Shown here: piece after piece, positions 6,629 through 11,474 of the stretch
Layout of the letters: the number at the start of each line of letters is the position of its first letter
Position numbering within the stretch: the stretch's first letter is position 1
DNA from: Deltaproteobacteria bacterium
GTDB lineage: Bacteria; Desulfobacterota; Dissulfuribacteria; Dissulfuribacterales; UBA3076
Length of the DNA stretch: 11,474 nt
Reading direction: 5' to 3'
Assembly: GCA_027004315.1 (NCBI GenBank)
Contig: JALTHV010000125.1
Location: 1-11,474 of the forward strand
Made by a program: the position numbers and the translations under genes
Notes under the pieces: model-generated
What the model saw: the letters and a program-made list of their open reading frames with translations, nothing else
Told to the model about the DNA's origin: nothing
Database searches by the model: none

Positions 6629-6817
6629 CTAAAACTGATCATACCATGCAAAAACTCCCCTGATTGGATCCCACTTAAAATAGTCCGGCACAAGACATGA
6701 GCCTCTCACAAAACAAGACAAATTCATAGCATCATCGTCACATACCTGATACAGCCATGAAAGCTGGTCACCTTTTGCAAAAAATTTAATTGCAGGTAAG
6801 ACTGCACTGCCTCTATA
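6629..6817 (-). pseudogene. Probable decayed protein-coding fragment, no start codon
   Basis: Between an in-frame TAG (6818-6820) and the stop (6629-6631) there are 62 open codons. The translation looks like folded protein rather than noise: it runs through GSAVLPAIKFFAKGDQLSWL and VCDDDAMNLSCFVRGSC to PDYFKWDPIRGVFAWYDQF, rich in W, Y, D and G. No ATG, GTG or TTG with a ribosome site begins it; the only internal ATG (6727) would leave 33 residues. Upstream of the TAG the same frame stays open for 16 more codons to a TAA. I do not recognise the family. The likeliest reading is the 3' remnant of a gene that lost its 5' part and acquired a stop. A chance open stretch is the alternative. Confidence 0.4.
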
Positions 6818-6820
6818 CTA

Positions 6821-7160
6821 TGCAATGACTTGGCATTGGGATTCCAATCTGCTTCTCAGACAGGATGCTTAATATATATCATTGGGGGAGTTTTATTTAG
6901 GCAGTAATCATGCTACAAAAAGTAAATATCAATCTGAAAGTATAACAAAATATACTGATACTATATAAATTCTATATAGAAAACTTATACAGTTGTATCA
7001 AACTAACAACTTAAAAAGATAATATCATATCGTCAAGAGATAGACCTGGCATCAATCGTATGCTTCAAAGGAGGACTATCTCCAGGACCTTTGCTGGCAG
7101 TCAAGGAGTAATAATCCCATACTATACAGCAGCCAAGTTTGATGCTTTCGTAAAAAAGCC
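6821..7160. other. Gene-free AT-rich stretch
   Basis: No supported gene. A perfect hairpin CTATATA-AATTC-TATATAG lies at 6961-6979. The inverted pair GAGATAG (7037-7043) / CTATCTC (7076-7082), together with CAAAGG / CCTTTG (about 7065-7095), hints at local structure, but there is not enough for an RNA call. Confidence 0.4.
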
Positions 7161-7167
7161 AAAATAT

Positions 7168-7245
7168 CACGCAAAGTCGCCAAGGCGCAAAGTTTTTTCT
7201 TTTAATAATAAAAGGTTGCCCTTGCAAGCTTTGCGCCTTTGCGTG
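7168..7245. repeat. CACGCAAAG...GGCGCAAAG inverted intergenic repeat
   Basis: Left arm 7168-7192 (CACGCAAAG-TCGCCAA-GGCGCAAAG) and right arm 7229-7245 (CTTTGCGCCTTTGCGTG) are exact complements apart from a 7-8 nt insertion in the left arm. From general knowledge, repeats with CGCAAAGGCGCAAAG cores are common between genes in many environmental bacteria. The short open frames that cross it on both strands are by-products of the repeat. Confidence 0.7.
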
Positions 7246-7260
7246 AGAAAAAGACTTTTT

Positions 7261-7320
7261 GCGAGGACATCAAGTTTGATCACTCGCGATTAGGAATCTT
7301 GGGCTAGATCCTTCTTTTTT
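7261..7320 (+). terminator. Possible intrinsic terminator with upstream hairpin
   Basis: A hairpin GCGAG (7261-7265) / CTCGC (7283-7287) with inner ATCAA-GT-TTGAT is followed by AGGAATC (7292-7298) / GATCCT (7307-7312) and then TCTTTTTT (7313-7320). The shape fits a plus-strand terminator, but no live gene lies just before it. It may be the tail of a lost gene, or it may insulate the flavoprotein gene downstream. Confidence 0.3.
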
Positions 7321-7433
7321 GATGACCTGATCCTCTCTTGCTCCAGATAATGGATTATACATGACTCTCGATAAGGGCAAAAATCCCTGGGATGTCTACA
7401 TCCCTTACCGGCGTCAACCTGTTGGTTATCTTT

Positions 7434-7460
7434 TTGACAGAAAAGTTGATTTTCCATAAT
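7434..7460 (+). promoter_or_regulatory. Possible sigma70-type promoter of the flavoprotein gene
   Basis: TTGACA (7434-7439) and CATAAT (7455-7460), with a 15-bp spacer that is shorter than the usual 17. It lies about 80 bp before the start codon at 7540. The hexamers are good but the spacing lowers confidence. Confidence 0.35.
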
Positions 7461-7539
7461 CAGATGTTACGATTAGTAAAGTCAAAATATTTTTTTTCTT
7501 ACTTATACCATTATATAAAAAAATCAAGGAGTAATTACA

Positions 7540-8502
7540 ATGGAACAGACAAAATTAGTAGTCATAGGAGCTGGGCCTGCTGGCATCGCCACTGCTGTTG
7601 AGGCAAAAGAAGCCAAAATTGCCCCGGTTATGGTCCTCGAGAAGACAGACCATATCTGTGATACAATTGAAAGGCTATATCCTGCCGGGAAACGCGTAGA
7701 TCCAGTCCATCTGAAAATCAAGCTAGAACCCATAGGCAAACTATCCTTCGATACAGAGAGTAAAGAGGCCTTTCTTAACAGGATGAAAAATATCGTAAGA
7801 GAAAATGGCCTAGATATCCGCTATAAAAATGGAGTAAAGACTATAAAACAGTCTAAAGGAAATTTCTATATCTCTACTGGAGGAGGACTGGAGATTCAGG
7901 CCTCATTTGTTGTGATAGCTATAGGGATATTTGGAAGACCAGTCAAGCCAAGATATCCGATTCCAAAAGAGATAAAGGATAAAGTCTATTTCAGCCTACC
8001 TAAAACACCACTAAAAGAAAAAAAAGTGCTTGTAGTGGGAGGGGGGAACAGCGCTGCAGAGACAGCATGTCTCTTATCAAAATATAATGACGTAACTCTC
8101 TCCTATAGACGTCCTGAATTTTTCCGTCTGAATGAAGTCAACCTAAGCAATATAAATGAATGTGTCCACAAGGGCACCATCAACACGATGATGGCGACAG
8201 ACATAGAAGGTCTAGAGGCACAAAGAGATAAGGTCATGGTAATTTTTAAAAATGGAAAAAATATAGACTATGACGCCATATTTTATTGCCTTGGAGGCAT
8301 GACTCCTAAGGTATTTCTTGAGAGACTAGGGATAAAAGTCGATAAAAATAGGCCGGTAATCGATGAATATGGCGAAAGTAATATACCCAGATTGTTCATG
8401 GCAGGAGATCTGGCAATTCAAAAGGGCACCATTATGGCGGCCTTCAACTCGGGCAAAAAGGTAATAAATGGAATCCTGGCTCGTTATGGGAATCTGCTTT
8501 AA
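7540..8502 (+). CDS. FAD/NAD(P)-binding oxidoreductase, YpdA/thioredoxin-reductase-like
   Basis: A 320-residue two-dinucleotide-fold flavoprotein. FAD is bound by VVIGAGPAGIA (7-17) and by MAGDLA (287-292) near the C-terminus. NAD(P)H is bound by VLVVGGGNSAAETA (163-176), and SYRRPEFFRLNE (188-199) carries arginines of the type that contact the 2'-phosphate of NADPH. There is no CxxC in the middle as in true thioredoxin reductases, which points to the YpdA (bacillithiol-disulfide reductase-like) or ferredoxin-NADP reductase-like branches; I cannot settle the substrate. AAGGAG lies 8 nt before ATG. It is a single gene; the next gene starts about 160 bp later behind its own promoter. Codons are more A-rich than in the minus-strand genes. 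Confidence 0.85.
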   Translation: MEQTKLVVIGAGPAGIATAVEAKEAKIAPVMVLEKTDHICDTIERLYPAGKRVDPVHLKIKLEPIGKLSFDTESKEAFLNRMKNIVRENGLDIRYKNGVKTIKQSKGNFYISTGGGLEIQASFVVIAIGIFGRPVKPRYPIPKEIKDKVYFSLPKTPLKEKKVLVVGGGNSAAETACLLSKYNDVTLSYRRPEFFRLNEVNLSNINECVHKGTINTMMATDIEGLEAQRDKVMVIFKNGKNIDYDAIFYCLGGMTPKVFLERLGIKVDKNRPVIDEYGESNIPRLFMAGDLAIQKGTIMAAFNSGKKVINGILARYGNLL

Positions 8503-8579
8503 CTCAGACAGGCTGGAAGTAAGATTCAGCTAGAGAACAAAGGTAGAAATCCGCTCCAGGTGGTTGATAATACAAATTT

Positions 8580-8644
8580 GAGCATATGCCTAAAATAAAC
8601 TCTTGACTATTCCACAAAGAGAATTATTTTATAGGCATAGGCTC
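8580..8644 (+). promoter_or_regulatory. Promoter inside a long inverted repeat (operator-like) before the DUF134 gene
   Basis: Left arm GAGCATATGCCTAAAATAA (8580-8598) and right arm TTATTTTATAGGCATAGGCTC (8624-8644) are near-complements differing by small bulges. The inner TATGCCTA (8585-8592) / TAGGCATA (8632-8639) is perfect. Between and over them lie TTGACT (8603-8608) and TATTTT (8625-8630) with a 16-bp spacer, a plausible -35/-10 pair. The symmetry suggests a dimeric regulator binding across the promoter; autoregulation by the downstream DUF134 HTH protein is possible. The gene start is 16 bp after the right arm. Confidence 0.5.
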
Positions 8645-8660
8645 ATAACAGGAGGCAGAG

Positions 8661-8999
8661 ATGCCAAGGCCGAGGAAACCCAGATTTGTTCAGGGACGTC
8701 CCATTGTTGAGGCCTTTATTCCCAACAAGGTACCTCCTTGGGGAAAAAATGAAGTTGTCCTCCCGATAGAAGGTCTTGAAGCAATCAAATTAAAAGATTT
8801 TCAAGGTCTGGATCAGGAGACAGCGGCCAAGATAATGAATGTCTCACGACAGACCTTTGGGAGGGTTCTGGCTGAGGCAAGGGCTATTGTTGCCGATGCC
8901 CTGGTTATGGGGAAAATACTCAGGATTGAAGGCGGTCATTTTGATATGCCGCCCAGAGCAAGAGGACGCCGTCGCCATGGCTGGAGCGGTAAGTTTTAA
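8661..8999 (+). CDS. DUF134 (UPF0251) family helix-turn-helix protein
   Basis: 112 residues. The start MPRPRKPR and the region GLDQETAAKIMNVSRQTFGR (49-68) followed by VLAEARAIVADALVMGKILRIEGG (69-92) are diagnostic of DUF134: a sigma70-region-4-like HTH and a conserved tail. The family is found mostly in anaerobes and archaea beside redox and metal-cofactor genes; its regulatory targets are unknown to me. Many members carry a CC or C-rich motif shortly after the MPRPRKPR start; here that site reads FVQGRPIVEAF and the whole protein has no cysteine, so metal or thiol sensing through those residues is excluded for this copy. The tail is arginine-rich (RARGRRRHGW). AGGAGG lies 6 nt before ATG. 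The next gene starts 20 bp downstream. Confidence 0.9.
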   Translation: MPRPRKPRFVQGRPIVEAFIPNKVPPWGKNEVVLPIEGLEAIKLKDFQGLDQETAAKIMNVSRQTFGRVLAEARAIVADALVMGKILRIEGGHFDMPPRARGRRRHGWSGKF

Positions 9000-9019
9000 A
9001 AAAAAGGAGGTGTATTATA

Positions 9020-9358
9020 ATGCCAGGATTCGATGGAACAGGACCAATGGGTGCAGGGCCCATGACCGGAGGAGGTCGGGGGTACTGTAATCCCTCAGGG
9101 ATGGTTTATGGCAGGCCGGGTTTTGGTTTTGGTGGAGGTCGCGGTTTTAGAAGAGGCTTCGGCTTACTACGTGGTGGAGTTTATCCCATTAGGGGGTGGT
9201 ATGGGGCATCCTATTATCCCTCTTACGGGAGCCCTTATACTACAAATCCCAGAGACGAAGTCGATATGCTCAGAGACGAAGCCAATGCCATAAAGGGACA
9301 ACTTGATGCTATAAACAGACGCATCCAGGAACTCGAGTCAGGATCCCAAAAGATATAA
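9020..9358 (+). CDS. DUF5320 glycine-rich protein
   Basis: 112 residues. The N-terminus MPGFDGTGPMGAGPMTGGGR followed by GYC is the hallmark of DUF5320 proteins. A Gly/Phe/Arg/Tyr-rich middle (31-72) follows, then a charged helix predicted to form a coiled coil (RDEVDMLRDEANAIKGQLDAI..., 78-107). There is one cysteine (23), no signal peptide and no membrane segment. These proteins are commonly encoded beside DUF134 and NifX/NifB-type or Mrp-type genes in anaerobes; the function is unknown. AGGAGGTG lies 9 nt before ATG. The 20-bp gap to the DUF134 gene makes a two-gene operon. Confidence 0.88.
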   Translation: MPGFDGTGPMGAGPMTGGGRGYCNPSGMVYGRPGFGFGGGRGFRRGFGLLRGGVYPIRGWYGASYYPSYGSPYTTNPRDEVDMLRDEANAIKGQLDAINRRIQELESGSQKI

Positions 9359-9383
9359 TTTGGGATAAGGGTCGAGCAAAACA

Positions 9384-9413
9384 CCCGGGTCTCCGGTGCT
9401 CCGGAGACCCGGG
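9384..9413. terminator. Strong perfect hairpin between converging genes
   Basis: CCCGGGTCTCCGG (9384-9396) pairs perfectly with CCGGAGACCCGGG (9401-9413) around TGCT: 13 GC-rich bp. On the plus strand it is followed by ATAATGT, so it lacks a T-run for the DUF5320 transcript. Read on the minus strand it is followed by TGTTTTG, a weak T-tract. It probably ends transcription from one or both sides. It abuts MITE copy 4. Confidence 0.6.
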
Positions 9414-9418
9414 ATAAT

Positions 9419-9543
9419 GTGACTGTTCACGTCCCCTGCCAGCGGTAGAGCATTACCTGATGTACAAGATCAAGGCACTCTGCCTATTAATCCGCACTGA
9501 AACCCTTCAAAAGGCTACCGCTAGCCGGGGACGTGAATGGTAC
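9419..9543 (-). mobile_element. Palindromic MITE-like element, copy 4 (inverted, short form)
   Basis: 125 bp, in the opposite orientation to the other four: the loop reads CAAGATCAAGGCACTCTGCC then TATTAATCCGCA. The ends are GTGACTGTTCACGTCCCC and GGGGACGTGAATGGTAC. Neither end is duplicated, unlike copies 2, 3 and 5. One stem arm lacks about 19 nt (CCTTTTGAAGGGTTTCAGG in the full form), so only the outer CCCC..GCCAGCGGTAG part still pairs. No target duplication is seen (GGGATAAT against TTGTCTGC). It sits 15 bp beyond the stop codon of the DUF364 gene. Confidence 0.85.
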
Positions 9544-9558
9544 TTGTCTGCTAATTTT

Positions 9559-10281
9559 TTACCTCGTCATAGTCAGGCGTCTTGTTCCCTTAATCTGTCT
9601 GAAATTTGCCCCCTGGCTGACGCATCGAAGAGCAAGCTCTGGATTGATTACTTTCGTACCAGATAAGGCATCTACACCATAGTCAAAAAGGATAGGAGAG
9701 AGGGGCACTGTATCGCCCAGCAAGATCACATAGGCACTCGGGCTGCAGAGTTCAAGCAGGTGCTCGAGCGTATGGTTCGTTAAGGCAGTGCCTGTTATGG
9801 CTACAACATCTGACTGAGGAATAAATTTGTCTGCCTCAGATTCACCAAGATCACCTTCCCTTGGATTTTTTTCAATAACCCAGAGTTCCCTTGAATGATC
9901 ACGGACCCTGGGGATGAATGGGAAGTGTCCCACAATAGCTACCCTTTTGCCTGCGCCTTTTTCCAAAATGAGTTCGGCAGCATTTAGCTCTATGCAGGAA
10001 TCTATATCGATTTTGAGGAGCGAATTGATGGTGGCCATGCCAATAACCGCCTCAAGAAGTTTCTGGGAATAGGCCATGCGGGCAAGTTCCAGAGGACTTT
10101 TGTCCAGCAAGAATCCTGGTTTTTCCACCATCGGCGCCTCTTGCCGTAGGCTATCTCGCGGCAGAGTTGCTGCCAGACCACAGTTTCGAGTCAAGACCCC
10201 TGTATGGAATATGCCTTGGCGTATGTCCTTCACATGGGTATCAAAGTCCTGTATAGAAAGCAAATCATCAAGAATCTTCAT
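9559..10281 (-). CDS. DUF364 (putative heavy-metal chelation) family protein
   Basis: 240 residues. Family motifs are GMATINSLL (81-89), VGHFPFIPRVRDHSRELWVI (117-136), EKNPREGDLGESEADKFIPQ (137-156), DVVAITGTALTNHTLEHLL (158-176) and the C-terminal PLSPILFDYGVDALSGTKV (193-211). Together these mark the N-terminal DUF4213-like region plus the Rossmann-like DUF364 domain. The family is thought to bind metals or a metal-linked substrate, but no reaction is established. ATG at 10281 is chosen because a stop in frame lies just upstream (TAA inside the left flank of MITE copy 5). No strong Shine-Dalgarno is visible, as with the other genes that have a MITE directly upstream. Cysteines 34, 96, 179 and 220 are scattered and form no cluster. 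Confidence 0.88.
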   Translation of the reverse strand: MKILDDLLSIQDFDTHVKDIRQGIFHTGVLTRNCGLAATLPRDSLRQEAPMVEKPGFLLDKSPLELARMAYSQKLLEAVIGMATINSLLKIDIDSCIELNAAELILEKGAGKRVAIVGHFPFIPRVRDHSRELWVIEKNPREGDLGESEADKFIPQSDVVAITGTALTNHTLEHLLELCSPSAYVILLGDTVPLSPILFDYGVDALSGTKVINPELALRCVSQGANFRQIKGTRRLTMTR

Positions 10282-10309
10282 AATTTCACTATCTCTGCCT
10301 TAATCCGAT

Positions 10310-10485
10310 GTAAACGTTCACACCCCTCCTGTTGCAACCGTCCACGTCCCCGGCCAGCGGTAAGCATTTTGAAGGGCTTCAGTGCGGATTAATAGGCAGA
10401 GTGCCCTGATCTTGTGCATCAAGCGATGCTTCTGAAGCCCTTCAAAATGCTTACCGCTGGCCGGGGAGGGAATGTGAACAGTTAC
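10310..10485 (+). mobile_element. Palindromic MITE-like element, copy 5 (best-preserved)
   Basis: 176 bp. The left end GTAAACGTTCACACCCC has a duplicate (GCAACCGTCCACGTCCCC); the right end is AATGTGAACAGTTAC. Arms 10348-10382 and 10432-10466 are exact reverse complements over 35 bp, around a 49-nt loop with GGCA-GAG-TGCC and GCATC-AAGC-GATGC hairpins. Flanks AATCCGAT (10302-10309) and AATCCGAA (10486-10493) match at 7 of 8, a clear 8-bp target duplication. It lies 28 bp before the DUF364 start codon, in the same orientation relative to the downstream gene as copies 2 and 3. Confidence 0.92.
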
Positions 10486-10493
10486 AATCCGAA

Positions 10494-10603
10494 GCACTCT
10501 TTCTGTGTGTCCTCTGTGCCTCAGTAGAAAAATTTGATGAATTACCCCACGGCAAGTATCAATTAGAGTAATCCGTGTAATCTACGAAATCTGTGGATTA
10601 AAT
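10494..10603. repeat. Decayed intergenic repeat stretch
   Basis: TCTGTGTGTCCTCTGTGCCT and ATCCGTGTAATCTACGAAAT followed by CTGTGGATTA resemble 'CTCTGTGTCCTCTGTGG' and 'ATCCGTGTAATCTGTGG' phrases that I know as common intergenic filler in environmental bacterial genomes. No gene is seen. Confidence 0.45.
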
Positions 10604-10668
10604 AGGGGCGAATTTAAGGTAAGCGATCACAGTACCTCATGATCGGTTACAGACTAAGAACCGCCCCT
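10604..10668. repeat. Nested hairpin: AGGGGCG...CGCCCCT around a GTAA/TTAC palindrome
   Basis: The outer arms AGGGGCG (10604-10610) and CGCCCCT (10662-10668) are perfect. Inside, GTAAGCGATCA (10619-10629) and TGATCGGTTAC (10640-10650) pair at 10 of 11. Read on the minus strand it lies just downstream of the oxidoreductase gene and is followed by ATTTAAT, so it could also end that transcript. The inner palindrome starts with GTAA and ends with TTAC, like the MITE ends. Confidence 0.55.
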
Positions 10669-10713
10669 ACGCAACTTTGGCAAACTCTGCCGCTGTATAA
10701 TCTATGATTGTGA

Positions 10714-11474
10714 CTACCCAATTTCCCCCAGTGCAATTTCAGCGGCCTTAATTAGAGGATATGCAGCTGGAGATGCTGTAAGCAGAGGATGACTTCCCAT
10801 CTGGGTCGTAAAGACAGAATTTGCAGTCATCCTGTTCTGAATAACAACTCCAATAAGGTTAACAAGCTCTCCTGCACTCTGACCTCCCATAACACTTCCT
10901 CCCAGTATTATGCCAGACCTCTTTGAGACCACTAGCTTTACAGTCTGTAGATGCATGCCACTGAGTTTCCCAGGGTGTCTGTCCATACCTTGGAATGTGG
11001 CAGTGACTATATCAAGTCCTTCTTTTCTGGCTATATTTTCCGTGATACCTGCCGCACCGAAACCATTGTCACCAATAGCTGTAAAGAATACAGGGATTGT
11101 TCCACTGAATGTCTTTAGAGTAGACAAGTTATAGAGATTTATAGCTGCAACCCTGGACTCTGCACAAGCAACTGAGGCCAACATAACATAGCTCAATTTT
11201 CTGGTAATAAAGTCTCTCTTTTCAGCACAATCACCGACCGCGAATACATCTGGTTTGTCTGTCCTCATATATTCATCTACTTCTATGAATCCGGCCTTAT
11301 TTATCTCTATGCCTGCATCCTTGGCCAATTTTGTATTTGGCCTATAACCCATAGATAAAATGACTGCATCAGCTTCAAGCTTTTCTCCATTTTGAAGCTC
11401 CACAGCAGATACCTTTCCATCTGTACCGAGTATCTCTTTGACACCAGAGCCTGTCTTTATATGTACTCCACGGG
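10714..11474 (-). CDS. Pyridine nucleotide-disulfide oxidoreductase, C-terminal part (5' end beyond window)
   Basis: 252 residues are visible and the frame runs off the window end. The visible part begins within the NAD(P)-binding domain (GVKEILGTDGKVSAVELQNG), then ADAVILSMGYRPNTKLAKDAG, the FAD-contacting DVFAVGDCAE motif, and a dimerisation domain containing FTAIGDNGFGAAGITE, GGSVMGGQSAGELVNLIGV and MGSHPLLTASPAAYPLI. This matches the CoA-disulfide reductase / NADH oxidase / NAD(P)H sulfur-reductase class, which fits a sulfur-metabolising anaerobe. The redox-active cysteine that tells these apart lies in the missing N-terminus, so the substrate cannot be fixed. A GTG at 11403 lies mid-domain and is not the start. 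Confidence 0.9.
   Translation of the reverse strand, partial: RGVHIKTGSGVKEILGTDGKVSAVELQNGEKLEADAVILSMGYRPNTKLAKDAGIEINKAGFIEVDEYMRTDKPDVFAVGDCAEKRDFITRKLSYVMLASVACAESRVAAINLYNLSTLKTFSGTIPVFFTAIGDNGFGAAGITENIARKEGLDIVTATFQGMDRHPGKLSGMHLQTVKLVVSKRSGIILGGSVMGGQSAGELVNLIGVVIQNRMTANSVFTTQMGSHPLLTASPAAYPLIKAAEIALGEIG

Noticed and set aside
7031..7100. Possible structured RNA or riboswitch with GAGATAG/CTATCTC and CAAAGG/CCTTTG pairs
   Set aside because: The pairings compete with one another, no known riboswitch core is recognisable, and no gene follows at a suitable distance.
7033..7293. Open frames of 64 codons (minus) and 77 codons (plus)
   Set aside because: Both cross the CGCAAAGGCGCAAAG inverted repeat and owe their length to it. 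No family features, and no sensible ribosome site for the minus frame. The plus frame begins inside a weakly structured stretch.
7410..7434. AACC-TGTT-GGTT hairpin followed by ATCTTTTT as a terminator
   Set aside because: A stem of only 4 bp is too weak, and there is no gene upstream for it to serve.
9419..10485. DUF364 gene flanked by inverted MITE copies, as in a composite mobile unit
   Set aside because: Copy 5 has its own 8-bp target duplication on both sides, and the outer flanks of the pair (GGGATAAT and AATCCGAA) do not match, so the two copies look like separate insertions.
1..10485. The five repeats as a CRISPR or REP array
   Set aside because: Copies are 125-176 bp, dispersed over kilobases, one is inverted, and there are no regular spacers or cas genes. 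The target duplications fit transposition better.

Overview
The window reads as chromosome of an anaerobic bacterium, most likely a sulfur-cycling Desulfobacterota (former Deltaproteobacteria). This rests on the mix of families (DUF134, DUF5320, DUF364, disulfide-reductase-like flavoproteins, GatB with MtnA) and on the style of the intergenic repeats. It is an inference; there is no rRNA gene or other strong taxonomic marker. I found no tRNA, rRNA, CRISPR array or transposase gene.

Left part (about 1-5460, all genes on the minus strand). Read in the direction of transcription: gatB (GatCAB amidotransferase subunit B), mtnA (methylthioribose-1-phosphate isomerase, overlapping gatB by 4 bp), a protein with two tandem GAF domains, an MreB-family actin-like protein, and a small multi-pass membrane protein 13 bp after it. 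Copies of a palindromic, transposase-less element (MITE-like) sit between mtnA and the GAF gene, between the GAF gene and mreB, and after the membrane protein.

Middle part (about 5461-7539). This is visibly AT-rich and gene-poor. It holds one small helix-turn-helix protein with a lysine-rich tail (5825-6109, minus). The rest is palindromes and short repeats: a second type of large palindromic element (6146-6311), three AGCCAAAAWTTT boxes at 21- and 42-bp spacing, five TATAGCT motifs, a 'CACGCAAAGGCGCAAAG' inverted repeat, and a 62-codon open stretch (6629-6817, minus) that looks like a decayed protein gene.

Right part (7540-11474). On the plus strand are a YpdA/thioredoxin-reductase-like flavoprotein, then a DUF134 helix-turn-helix protein and a DUF5320 Gly-rich protein forming a two-gene operon behind a promoter that lies inside an inverted repeat. 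Converging on these from the minus strand are a DUF364 protein, flanked by two further MITE copies, and the 3' part of a pyridine nucleotide-disulfide oxidoreductase cut by the window end.

The most interesting signal is the five-copy palindromic element. Three copies show near-perfect 8-bp target duplications and GTAA-type ends. Differences between copies occur in matched positions on both arms of a stem of about 35 bp, while the 49-nt loop, with two small hairpins, is also conserved. One copy has landed 2 bp from the mreB start codon, so that the start codon lies within the target duplication.
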